Origin: Atrichornis clamosus
Taxonomy: Eukaryota; Chordata; Aves; Passeriformes; Menuridae
Length of the DNA stretch: 64,000 bases
NCBI GenBank assembly: GCA_013400975.1
Contig: WBMZ01010262.1
Location: 248,001 to 312,000 of the forward strand
Direction of reading: 5' to 3'
This document shows positions 11,351 through 23,400 of this stretch, in pieces. A program made the translations under genes and the position numbers. The notes below the pieces were generated by a model. It ran no database searches and was not told the DNA's origin. It worked only from the letters and a program-made list of their open reading frames with translations. Numbering within the stretch: the stretch's first letter is position 1; every line of letters starts with the position of its first letter.

Positions 11351-14300
11351 AATGGTAACACTAAAAATTGTTCTTGTAAGATTATTTTTTGCAATCCCAG
11401 ACTTCACCAAATGCTTACTGAAACGACGCAGAGGTTGTGACCAGATCTAACAAATGCAGTCAGGTTCACAAGACTCTTCCCAGACAACATATCCTCTATA
11501 TAACCACCATTAGTGCTCTGGAGGGAGAACTTAAAACTGAGATCAAACCGCAAGATAACCATTGCTTTATCATAACATCCTGAATTAGGAGTTATCTGAG
11601 GCTCATTTACTTCTCACCTGCACATCCCAGAGGGAAATATGGAAACTTTTTTATCCAGAGAATGTCCAGAGAGCCCATTTTCTCAGGATGTGTCAAAATG
11701 ATTGTGCATGTGCTCAACACACAGTGAAGGCAGCCAGTAAATCCAGCCTGGTCAGAAGGTGCTGCACTGGGAGCACACGTGCAGATTAACTGTGCTGAGG
11801 ATGCACAGCAGGTATGTGATGGATAGCACGTGTCATCAGGCATTTTCAAGCTGGAAACAGGCTGGATTTTCTGCTCCTGTGCCCATCAGCTGGGCCATAA
11901 AGGTACAAGAACTCTGTGGCAGAGCTGACCCTGTGCAATTAAGTATTTCCCTAAACATCTACAAATATCACCAATTTCTCAGCCCATGTAATGATCCACA
12001 TCATAACCCCACCAAGATGAGGGGAGCAACAGATCCATTTCCCACCCAACACTGCCATGGGAAAATAGCAATTAATTTAAAAAACAAAAAAATGAGAAAA
12101 GCTTTTTGTCATTGTGTATTAATATCTGCACTTCTGCTATCACAGAGTTGTGCCAGAAACACTGATTTAATAGGCACTGCAAAGCAATTACCATGCAAAT
12201 AATATTAGCCAACAATTTATTATTTTTTCTTAGTGAAGTCCCTGTTTTGGCTAGCAGACCACAGTAACAGATTCCAATAAAACTGGGTAATTGAAAGAAA
12301 TTGCAAGTGTCTAAATAGCTGTGACACCAAACATATGAAGCAGCAGTTCTCAGCCTGGCCTATTGGTCTGCTTGTGATTTCAAATATGGACAACCTGGGG
12401 AGCCAACAAAGGAACAGCCTACACAGCAAAAAGAGAGCACTGAAGCAATGAGAAGGAAACATACTGAGGAAAACTCAGTAGTGACATTAGCAAGGAGGAC
12501 AATGGAGAATAACACACAGGGGTTTAAGCCACTTAGAAAATAGCATTCCTACCTCAAATCCTTCCTTTGCCCCTGGTTTTCTTCATAAGAAATGTATTTT
12601 TTGGAGTAAGCCTATCATTTTTTAAGCAATATATGCTCATCTATTTATAGCACAGGATTGGAGCCTTGCTCAGATTAACTGCAATGATTAACTCCATGAT
12701 TAACTTAATGTTCAGCTTTAGAAGTTGCCCATTGATCCTCTTGCCTTGGATTGATCAGAGCAACGTGATTTTACCTAAATCACTTTTGTGTTCTTCCTGT
12801 GACCACCAGAAAATGAACTAAGTTGCTTAACTCACGCCAGAGTGCTGTGACATTCACAAAATTAAGGAAACTTCATGTTGCGAGATCTAGAATATTTAAT
12901 TCCCATACAAAACAGCTATTGACAGCTGTGTACTTTGAGACATCATAACATGGCTAACAATTAAATAATGCCTCCTAGGAAATCTGTGACAGGAAAACAT
13001 GTCATAGTCAAGTCTGTCATCCCTGGAAAAACCTTTGAAGATCATTACATATGCACGCATTTTTCTGAGCAGGGCCAGCAGAAGCCAGAAAGGTCACTGG
13101 AAAGCTGGTAAAAATGTCAAGAGCAAAAGAGAGAAACAATTTTTAGACAAAACTTTTAGACTATTTGAGACAGTGGAAACCTCATCATATTTCCAGCACT
13201 CAATTTACTACAGGACTGAATCAAGAAGCAAGGTAAGGGGAATGGGAGGATCCTGTGCTGTGTAAAGCAGGTTTATGAACAAGCTCAGAGCCTGTTACCG
13301 AATCCATCTTAATGTAAGTGAACAAACATAAATGTATCATAAAGGATATGCCTCTTTTGAAATACCAGTCTCTTAATGGCTTTATATCTCTAATAATCTT
13401 AATAATCTTATTTATTATTAATCTCTTAATTATGTTAATCTTATCTTACAAGGATACCTATGCTGGCATGATAACTGAATTAATACTTCAACATTTTGCA
13501 ATCGAAATCTGCCTCATTTCCTCAACAGTTCTTCAGGCAGAATGGCAGCTGACATGACAAAATCAGGCAGGAACACATTTGGCATTTGCCACAAACCTAT
13601 ATCAAGATATAAAGTCTTGACTCTCCAGCTTTGCCAAGGAGTAGGAGTATTCGCAGGCAGAGATCCCAGTTTTAGACACACGGGTTTTAAATACAGTATT
13701 GGTGGTTAATAAAGCACTAACTCTCCACACCTGAATCAATGCTCAGTGTCAAAGCTTGCATGTGTTTTCACAGACTGGTGGATCACAGTGCTGGACTGAT
13801 TCTGTCACTGTTGTTTCATGTGTGACACTTCCTGGTAGAGCACGAGCCCAGGGTCACTGAGGAGAAGGTGTCATTGGCACTGCTGTTCCCATCTAATGTG
13901 AACAGCAGGATGTCTCCCTATCCAAACATGGATCAAGTGCCGTGCTTTCCCAGGGAGTGGAGGTTGTCCTAGAAATGCTGGGGCAATAAAGTCTGAAATC
14001 ACAGGATCTGTAGGTGAGTTGATTACACTCCTCACCACAGGAGCCTCGGGGGAAGCCAAGCTAATTGTGCATAAATGGCAATCTTCCCATTCCGTGTAGG
14101 CTTTCACAGCCAACAGGTTATTCCTAGAGCTGTCCTAGGACTAGAAGTCAGTAGTTCAGCTCAGTTAACCTCAAAGTCTGAGCTTATCACAGTGATCTAG
14201 AAGATTGACAATTACACCAGGATCATGGAGAAACTTGAACCTCTTTGGTTGTGAAGCTCTTCCCTTTGCCTCACTCCACAGATGGAGCTCAGCACTGATG

Positions 14301-17189
14301 ATGCTGATTCAACTGGAGCACGTCTGGAGAGATCCGCAGAAATCTTTTTTTTTTTTTCCCTTAGACACATCACTCCATCAAGGGCTTGGCTAAATCTCAT
14401 ACTAATCTTTAATTCTCACCTATCAATGCAATGCTCCTAAATAACCTTGTTGTCTCATTTCACTGTCAGTGGCTACCTTTGTCAGAAGTGCTTGACAGCC
14501 AAAAAAACAAACACTGTTGATTAGACCATTCCCTTAGAAACCTGTGAAACAGGTTGTTTGTAGCACGAAGAGATTAGAAACATATCAGTGCCATCAGAGA
14601 AGAAAAAAGAAAAATTAATTCTGCCATGATAACTAGAAGACTTGATTCTCAGATCACAGTCTGAGGTTAATCCAGAAGGTTTCTACTCCTCTAGTGATGC
14701 TACAGCCTTCATTTTTCTGGAAGTTTCTGCTAAATTTTGTATTCAGCTGTCTGACTTCAGATTTTTCAAAGTGAAGCTTCTCCAGAATTATGCTGGCAAG
14801 GGAGCATCAGCTCACCCCAGATATCTGGAGGATTCTTGGGAGAGTGAAGCCAGGGCTACGGACACAACATTTCCTTGCATGGATAGAAAATGAGTGGCCT
14901 CTTGTTTCAGAGCTGAGATGGAACAGTCTGGAGCCACCCAAGGACACATCCCACCAGAGAGGGCAGCAGCCTGCTGAAAGTGACTTTGAACAGCTACTTC
15001 CAGAAGCAGCCACAACCTCGACAGTAAATTCCACTAAAATAACTGAAATCAGCTCCAGCAAGGTCCTTTGTCTCTGACTGATTGTGCAATACAAGTTTCC
15101 CCATCAGGGCTCAGCAACTGTTGCACTCTAAATTCACACCCCACTTCAGAGAAATTTCCTCCAGTAGGTAAATGATGTCTTTTGAAAATACAGATTTGCC
15201 TGATGTCATAAAAGAAGAAAAGATTCCTTGTAATAAGGTCCTGCCACCAGCATATGAAATGGTTGAATTAAAGCTAATGGAATACTTTCAATCTAGACTC
15301 ACCAGCCTGTAGAACAGCACCAGATGATATTCACGGGATAAGAAACTATTCTAGACAAAAGTGGCTCTGAAAAATGATACAAGGTTTTCAAGTCTTTTAT
15401 AAGGGCAACTGTGCAATCGTCCTCTCTATCTACACAGGGTAAGATAAGAAGCAATCAGCTCAATTTGCAAAAAAAGAGATTTGGATTCCATATTAGAGAG
15501 TTTTTGCTAACTGTAAATACAGATCAGCACAGAAGATGAAGTTCTCTTTGCGGCCAGAATTTTGACATTTTAATCCTTTATTGCAACTGAAGTGAATTAG
15601 GACTCTTCCAAATAACTGTTGATATTATATTGCTTTTTACTTTAGAAAATTAAGACTTTCTTCACTTACTGTCATCTCATAGTATTTTCTTAATTTGAAC
15701 TTACCTATACACACAAATATTGAAGTGAAATATATATATGCATGCATGTGTATTCATAAATTTCTGACAGCATGCAAACGGACATGTAACGAAATCATTA
15801 AACTGGATTGAGGGAATTGTCAGGGAACATCTAACCTTTACATTAAAGCTGGTGTGTAGAAATCCCTGTGCTGGGATTCTGAGGTGTGAAATTGCTGGAG
15901 TGGCCACCAGCCCTCAAGCAGCTCCGTGGGCAGCTGTAGTGAGAATCTCACGGCAAGGTCCGACAGAGAAGGTGGTACCACTCAGAGAAGCACAAAGTCA
16001 CACCTCTCCTTGGAAGTGAATCCACATATTGCCACTAATTCACTCCAGATAGACTTAACACTACTGGTCTTCAAGGTAATGGAAATTCCTGTAGATTGGC
16101 AGCACAGGCAGGGATAAATAAAATAACGAAAATAAAGTGTAAGTTGGAGACAGAAACAAGGACATATGCTGTTAGCTTTGTTTTGTTTCCTTGTTTTATA
16201 TGTAACATAAAGGTAGAGTAGGACTGAGCTGTAAATCCCTGGTTTTATTTTATTAAGCAACTAGTTTATAAATTGGACTATTTTTGATCCGCTTTCTTCA
16301 GTTGCCTTTCATTCCAAGAATTTTTGTTCTTTCAGTTTAAAAAAGAAAGACTGCCAGAAAAAAGAACGGGCATCACTAACTCAGATTTTTAATACCCAGA
16401 GCAGGACTAAACTTTTAACAATTCCTAATGGGTTTAACAACAGGGATATGAAAGAGTTTAATTCAAAGATGTCTTTATATTTTCATTTCCTAAAATACTG
16501 TATACATTATTATTTAGAAGCTGAAATGACAGAAAAAAATAACGGAAAGCATTTTAAGAATCTATTTAGCCCACTTGCCTGCAAAAAGTCAAATTCAATT
16601 GTATCATTCTTGACAAATGTGGCAATTATCAAAACCCTCCACTGATAAGGATTTTGCAGCATCCTCAGGCAGTATCCTTCTGTGCTGAACTCTCGTTTGC
16701 CCTATTACATTGTCCTTAATTCTAATCTAAACCTTCACTGCTGCAATGTTACTCCAGAACTATTTCTCCTATCCAGTAGGAATATGAAACCTGTTTATTC
16801 TATTCTACTTTGCAGCAGCATTTTTTCATAGTTCAGGGTGCAATTTTCACTTCTCCAGACAAAACACCAGTTCACTCCATCTTCTCTCATAGGTCATATT
16901 TTTTCTAGGTCTTTGATCATTATTTTTCCATTCCTTTTCAATCAGACTTTATCTTTCTTGAAGTCTGCACCTCAAACTGACACAGAATTCAGCAGTGCTC
17001 TTACAGTGTGCTGGGGTGATGTGCCCTGCTTAGACCTGGCTGGCCTGGGAACAGATTATGGTGCACTCCAACTCACCCACATCCTTTTATGAAGAATCAC
17101 TGCACTCTAGATTTGTTGTCTCTTCATAAAAAGTGTATTTTATTATGTAAAGATCTCAGGGAAAAAGATAAAGGAAACATATCTGGGAT
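11351..17189. other. Long unique AT-rich interval, no gene seen
   Basis: No known gene or clear transposon. A plus-strand stretch at 13073-13232 is open in one frame and has an acceptor-like and a donor-like border (separate entry). An A/T-rich imperfect repeat of TAATCTTA words lies at 13387-13446 and a 13-base T run at 14345-14357. At 14790-15094 frames of 95 codons are open on both strands over the same sequence; neither product is familiar, so this is probably a moderately GC-rich unique stretch rather than a gene. Confidence 0.55.
13073..13232 (+). other. Candidate exon (weak)
   Basis: The 160 bases are preceded by ATTTTTCTGAGCAG and followed by the donor-like AAG/GTAAGG. They are open in the frame that ends SIYYRTESRSK. 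The product, rich in Lys, Arg, Ser and Phe, resembles no family I know. The polypyrimidine tract is short. Either a non-coding RNA exon or chance would explain this. Confidence 0.12.
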
Positions 17190-17606
17190 GACCACTGGGG
17201 CTGGAGCATCTCTGCTGTGAGGATAGGGGCTGTTCACCTGGAGAAGAGAAGGCTCCACGGAGACCTCAGAGGCCCTTCCAGAGCCTAAAGGGGCTCCAGG
17301 AGGGCTGGAGAGGGACCTGGGACAAGGGATGGAGGGACAGGACAAGGGGGAATGGCTTTGCACTGACAGAGGGCAGGGTCAGATGAAATATAGGGAAAAA
17401 AAATTCCCCCTGCAGGTGCTGAGGCCCTGGCACAGGTTGCCCAGAGAAGCTGTGGCTGCCCCATCCCTGGAAGTGTCCAAGGCCAAGTTGGACGGGGTTT
17501 GGAGCAACCTGGGATGGTGGAAGGTGTCCCTGCCCATGGCAGGGGGTTGGAATGAGATGGGCTTTGTGGTCCCTTCCAACTGAAACCATTCTGTGATTTT
17601 TTGATT
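17190..17606 (+). mobile_element. CR1 LINE, 3' end fragment
   Basis: Begins with a diverged GGCTGGAGCATCTCTGCTGTG and GTTCACCTGGAGAAGAGAAG, typical of the CR1 region just after ORF2. It continues through GCTGTGGCTGCCCCATCCC and ends GTCCCTTCCAACTGAAACC, ATTCTGTGATTTTTTGATTT. It is about 415 bp and 5'-truncated. Frames of 127 codons (minus) and 84 codons (plus) over it are artefacts of the repeat. Confidence 0.93.
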
Positions 17607-18550
17607 TTATATTCTTATGAATAAATATTGAAGCTCTGCATATGCACACTTACCAGTAATTTTATTTCTTTCTCACTGCAGTCTGTGCTTTGTTTACTAT
17701 CTCAGTTGCATTCATAAAGTTCAGTTCTGCCAATACTGTGGATACATGAAACTACATTCTTTTAAAGAACCACTTTTCTTTGAGTGAAGCTGCTCATTCA
17801 TCTAAATTGATCACACATAAATACATTTGCACAAGCAGGGCTGTTAATTTATATGCCTATTTCAGTCAGGCACTTAACCACATCCTTAATCAGAAATACA
17901 CTTTACAGTGACCTAAAACTGGGAATAAGCCACTCAATATAAAATAATAAATCCTTCCTTTTACAATCTGCAGTCTGGAAATGCACCATGTTGGAAAACA
18001 CTTCTAGAAATTATTTGAAGACAACAATTCTGTTTCAGAAAATAATTTACTCATCGGGACAATTATATACTGGACAAGACACTAGTAAACAATGCTCTTT
18101 TTTAAAAGTATATTGAGAATTTGTTTTGCCATATGAAGACATGGATTCATTTATTTCTCCCTTGCAGGAACGGCAGCTCTCCTGACAGCGCTGCAGTGCT
18201 TCCTCTGGATGTGGCCCAAGTAAGCTGACATTTGAGAGACATCACAGAGCTGAGAGGAACTAGACTAATTATTATGAAAAGCCAAAGCTGACTTCAGAAT
18301 ACCTCAAACACAATCAGATAATTCACTAGTGTGTAAAACATGTTAGGGTTAAATTACATCCCAAATATTATTTGAAGCGCCGATCTTTGTTGTAGGTTTT
18401 AATTAAACCTTTTTAATTAAAAAAACAAAGCACATATCAGGAATAATGCTTTAATGAGAATATGAATATTCAGATGGGAGATGTGAAAGCTAAAGCTCTT
18501 TAATGACCTGATTCAAAGGTCACTGAAGCAAACAGAGAGGCTTCACATAT
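17607..18550. other. Unique sequence between two CR1 copies
   Basis: Complex AT-rich sequence. It contains the candidate microexon at 18168-18219 and, downstream, two TTAATTAA-centred palindromes (18395-18423) of the kind bound by homeodomain proteins. No known gene is recognisable. Confidence 0.5.
18168..18219 (+). other. Candidate internal exon, 52 bp
   Basis: The upstream border is TTTATTTCTCCCTTGCAG, close to the vertebrate acceptor consensus, and the downstream border is CAA/GTAAGC, a good donor. Between them two of three frames are open: one reads NGSSPDSAAVLPLDVAQ, the other TAALLTALQCFLWMWP. I recognise neither peptide. The length of 52 bp is not a multiple of three, so including it would change the frame. 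The GC content is higher than in the flanks. This is either a small exon of a large unannotated gene or non-coding RNA, or a chance pairing of splice sites. Confidence 0.25.
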
Positions 18551-18940
18551 CATAAAATCACAGAACGTTTTGGGTTGGAAGGAACCTTAACGTCCATCCA
18601 GTGCCACCCCCTGCCATGGGCAGGGACACCTTCCCCTATCCCAGGTTGCTCCAAGCCCCGTCCAACCTGGCCTTGGACACTTCCAGGGATCCAGGGGCAG
18701 CCACAGCTTCTCTGGGCAACCTGTGCCAGGGCCTCACCACCCTCACAGGGAACCATTCCTTCCCAATATCCCACCTAACCCTGCCCTCTGGCAGTTTGAA
18801 CCCATTTCCCCTTGTCCTGTCACTCCAGGCCCTTGTCCAATGTCCCTCTCCAATTCTCTTGGAGCCCCTTTAGGCACTGGAAGGGGCTCTAAGTTTTCCC
18901 TGGAGCCTCCTCCAGCTCTCCCAGCCTGTCTCCATAGGAG
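18551..18940 (-). mobile_element. CR1 LINE, 3' end fragment
   Basis: The plus strand shows TCATAAAATCACAGAACG, TTTTGGGTTGGAAGGAACC, then CCAGGTTGCTCCAAGCCCC, CTTCTCTGGGCAACCTGTG and TTGGAGCCCCTTTAGGCAC. This is CR1 in reverse orientation, with its 3' terminus at 18551. The usual stretch around GTTCACCTGGAGAAGAG is missing before CCAGCTCTCCCAGCCTGTC, so a small internal deletion is likely. It is about 390 bp and 5'-truncated. Confidence 0.93.
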
Positions 18941-20175
18941 ATTTTTTGCAGGCCTGACATAAATCAGCCCAGGATCAGCCCCGATGGTCAATACACAAAA
19001 AGGCATCTCACACAGACTTCTCATTTTTGTCACAAATTCCCTGTGTTTTTCTTTCCCCTCTGCCTTGAAACTGCTGTATGCACAAAAACCTCCCTTTTCT
19101 TGTCTCATGATTTTGGGCTGTTCATTCTTATTCACCTTCCCATGCAAATAACTTCTTTCACCACACCTTTTTTTGCCTGATTTGTTTTTCTCCTCCTATC
19201 TTGTCTGTTTTCACACCTGGCACCAGCATCTCTTCCTTGTCTCTCTCTCATCTGGAACTTTATCCTCTTCCACATTATTACTGCAAAAACATCTTCATGT
19301 CACCTGTCCAGAAAGGGTCTCTTCATATCTATCTCCCTTGGCTACAGATCTGATTTTAAGACTAATTTCTCCATATCTAGCCACATCAGCATTTTTTCGT
19401 TTTTATCTACTACAAGTATTTATCTTTCTTCTCTTTTTTCCTAATCTGATGCACACATTTCCTGCAAATGCACTGCATCCTCAAGGCTTACTATTACTCC
19501 AACCATATATTAAGTTAGAATGATTTCCAAATGTACAGACTTTCTAGTGTAGCTGTGGTATCAGGTTTTCAGACATTTGATCCAGTTTCTGTTTCAGTTG
19601 TAATCTCTCTTGGACATGCTTTGTGTCTTCATTTGCATTCTGTATGGAACATTTCATAAATTGTTTTTAAAAAATGTGAAGTTTTCTTTTGTTGTTGTCA
19701 CTTGTGACTTTAGCATTAAAGCTGTATCATAGTATTTGGAAAAGTTCTGTCTTTAGGAAGTTTCTGTTCAGTCCTAATTCAGGCAAAATTTGACTGGATT
19801 TAATGAAATCTCTGACTAAATCCAGACTGATGTAATACTTAGATCTGTGAACACTGGAAGTTTTCCATGATGTAAATGAATCCAGAGAAATAATCTAGAG
19901 ACATATTATTAACAAGAACATTTATATATATGTATGTATGATTTAATGCTAGAAACTATCTGATTGGATATACTTTTTTTGCACATATATGTATGAGTAA
20001 CACAGCCTGATACGTCCTGAGTTTTCCTGCTTTTTCATTACACTTATTCCTAAAAATTATTACCATGTGGAAGCCGTCAGAAATGCTGATTAGAACACAT
20101 TAGAAATTTTATTTTGTATATTCAGGATTAAATATATTTTTAATGAACATTATTTTTTAATTATCTCATTTTCAG

Positions 20176-20389
20176 ACTTTAGAGCAAGGACTGCCACGAG
20201 TTTGAATTCAATCGATTTCTTTGTGAGGTCACCTGAGTAATTTGTATAAACCATCCTTGTATTTCACATGGACACTCCAGGACTGTGAGAAGCTGCCGTT
20301 CATCTCTTAGTTCCAACGCAATCACCAGCTGAATTAATGACTTCACTGCCTGGCCTTGACTCTTTACTATTTGGTTTAGCATAGGCAGG
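20176..20389 (+). other. Candidate non-coding exon, 214 bp
   Basis: The acceptor side reads TTAATTATCTCATTTTCAG and the donor side GGCAGG/GTAAGT; both are near the vertebrate consensus. All three forward frames contain stops, so if spliced it would belong to a non-coding RNA or an untranslated region. No repeat family is recognised inside it. Confidence 0.2.
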
Positions 20390-20407
20390 GTAAGTACCAC
20401 ACATGAT

Positions 20408-20492
20408 CTCTCCCCACCACCTCTCTCTCTCCCTCCCCACATATAAGAATATATATAAGATTATATATACTATATAAATATATAGAGAGAGA
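20408..20492. repeat. Compound (CT)n-(AT)n-(GA)n low-complexity tract
   Basis: A CT-rich part (to about 20440) is followed by ATATATA-type sequence and then AGAGAGAGA at 20484-20492. The CT run at 20422-20430 and the GA run are complementary, so a stem with an AT-rich loop is possible. Likely variable in length between individuals. Confidence 0.7.
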
Positions 20493-23400
20493 TGGGTAGG
20501 TCTGTTCATGCTGACTGATACTCTGTTCCAGCCATGCTACTCACTATTAGTCATAACAATCTTAAGAATCTCTTGAATTTCTTGTATTGCATTTACAACC
20601 ATTTAAGATTATCAAGTAGTTAATATTTATCAGCTTTCTCTGGTGCTCTTAGAACTAATTTTACCAGCAAAGAGTGTGCCCACCCTGCTAAAAATACAGA
20701 TGCAGTGAAGAGAGAGAGCCTTTAGGAGAAAATAAGTTTCTATTATAAGGACAGAGACATCATACTTCCTTTAGTCCCTCATTACTTATCTATTTTAATT
20801 TAACTGATGCTATTGTTTTGCCTTTAGCAAACATAGAACCTCAGTGAAGGCCCACCAGGGATCACCAGTCAGAACGTGGCAAAGATCCCAAAGAGATTTG
20901 CAGCCTTATCAGATAATAATGCTGCTGCTGCTGCTTCTCCTCCAGGATCTTTATATGGCTTTGCTAAAACATTTTTCTTTCTGACTTGCCAGCAGCCAAA
21001 GTAACAAGGCTTCAGTGACAAATGATCTATTTAACCCTCCAGAAAGGAATCCTGACTTGTTTTTTAGGACTGTTTCTATTTTTATGTCTGAACGACCAGA
21101 CAATGACACATCACCTTTCAAGGAAAGTGATGATGCAACATCAACGTTTGGAGAAGCATCTCGAGAACATCATTTCACCTCAGTGTTTCTGTCTTTTCGT
21201 CTGATTGCTTTTGGGAAAGGATCAGGATATATGCAGAATACAACAAAAATCTGATCTACAATGGCAAGATTGCCTTAAATTTCTGAGAGGTTATTTCCCT
21301 AATTCAGCAGGACAAACGAATTATCTGTGTTTTTAACAGTCAGGGGTGGAGTCTGGAAAAACCACATACTTCCTCAGATTTTAAGTGTCATTAATGAGTT
21401 GATGCAATGACAGAGTCAAAGAGAAAAGGTGTAGATGAGACCTTTGGAAGCTATTTCATATTTCCATTTCTCCTTGGCCATTGTTTCATGACTCTGTGTC
21501 AGCTGCAGGATTTTTGGTTTTGAATCTCAGACTTTTAAACAAAGTAAGTTTACTTCTATTGCTGAGTTTATATTCAAAGAAAGGCAGAGAAAAAAAAGGG
21601 TAAAGTTTTGTTTGGCAAGAGATGTCCTTCTCTAAGGAAGACTCGACTAAAGCAGTTAATTTTCACAGATGCATTAAAAAAACAAACCAGGAGATATCTG
21701 CAAAGTCATCGAGTCCTTATACAGCTCCCAGAGCAGGCAACAATATCTTACTGACTTTAACATCAGATCTGTTTATTCCAGTATAAGAAAATTAATTTTA
21801 CCAGAAAGTAAACTGGTCAGGCGACTTTCACTCATTATGTTTACTGAGCCTGGAGTAAATCAGTATTTGTCTTGAACCTCTTAGTCAAGACATTGTTGAT
21901 CTTCAGCTTTAAACCTCCTTGTATTAATTTCTTTCTTCTCACCAACCACTGGAACTAACAGTTACATAATCAGCTTCAACAATTTATCTTTTTCTTTTTC
22001 ATATCCATGCTTTTCAAACACCTACATACATATCACATCCTCCTGAGTTGCTCTAGATCCAATGTTTTAACTAATTCTTCATGACAGGATGTCAATGTCA
22101 AGCATTATTGAGCCTTAAACAGAGTCAGTGATTGCCAAATGTAATATTCCAGCATCTTCCCAAGCAAAATGTTGAGAGCTGACTGCAGGGAGGGTCTGAT
22201 TCAGCTGCACTCACCTACTTTTCCAAAAATAGCTTTTTAACCTCTTTTTTCTGTAACATTCGTTTCTGTTTCTTTGTTCTGAAGGGTGAAATAGTTCATT
22301 GCTCTAAGGGTTTATATGAGAATTATGTTCAATTTTCATCATTGGAGCAGAAAAAGCTATGAAGCCAAAGCACAGCAAAGACACTCTTGACAAATAATGT
22401 GTGGTCTGCTTTCCCTTCCCTTCACAAATGTCAGGGAATTGATATGATGGTGCAGTTCCAAGGGAATGTTCATGGGCTCTTGAAAAATAAATATGAAGAC
22501 AATATATTGTCTTTAAATTTTAAATCAAATGTACTTTAACAATCACTGTTAAGGTGGATGACTCATAAATAGATGGTATTACACAGGCAGTAAAATAAAA
22601 TTGTGAAAATAAAGTGGACTTAATTTTAAAATACTGTAATGTATCACTAATCGTTATATATATATATGTACATCTGAAGTAAATAATGACAAAAATCAAG
22701 CCAGGACACAGAAGTGAAAATCTGGCATAATTAATACTCTTTTTGACAACTGTGAAACTACTGTTTTCAATTTGTAATTCTGCTGAGCTGATGACAGATT
22801 TCTCTTCATCATCACTGATTTATGAGCTCATCTTGTCAACTTTCTCCCCCTTCCCACACTATTTACAAAAGCTGAGGCAGTTTTTTTCCTCTCAGAACAA
22901 AGGGCAACATTTCAAGAAACACTATCAAATTGTGTAAATCCAGCACAGCCTTTTGAAATTAAACAGATTTTGTCTGGGTGCCACATCTCAAGTACTGTAA
23001 GAAAACGACATAAACAGAAAGCAAAACTAAAAGAGCACCATATGATCAGAGTCTGAATGTCTCAAACATCTTTCTCTTTTCTTCAGGGTTTTCGATTTTA
23101 GTTTGGTTTTTACCTTTTGCATTTATCTAATTTTTTGGTTGTTGGTTTTCCATCAGATGAAACCTAATAATTTGTTCATATTCTATTTTGATACAAGGAC
23201 TTTTATGAAAAGCCAATGAGTTGTTGGATCATTAATTAGCACACTGCTACTAAGAATATGATTAATAAGATGAGTACTAATTCATCTCACATTTATATAA
23301 TCCAAAGAAATGTTCAATAAGCATCTATCTTAGGTATTTATAAAGTATTAGCTGATAACGAAATATTTCACATTCCAGAGTAAGAAGGAAGATATTAAAC

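Noticed and set aside
14790..15094. 95-codon frames on both strands over the same bases
   Set aside because: Neither product is familiar, and mutual openness points to base composition rather than coding.
19173..19523. 116-codon plus frame
   Set aside because: The product is Leu/Phe/Ser-rich because the DNA is pyrimidine-rich; no domain, splice border or start context supports it.
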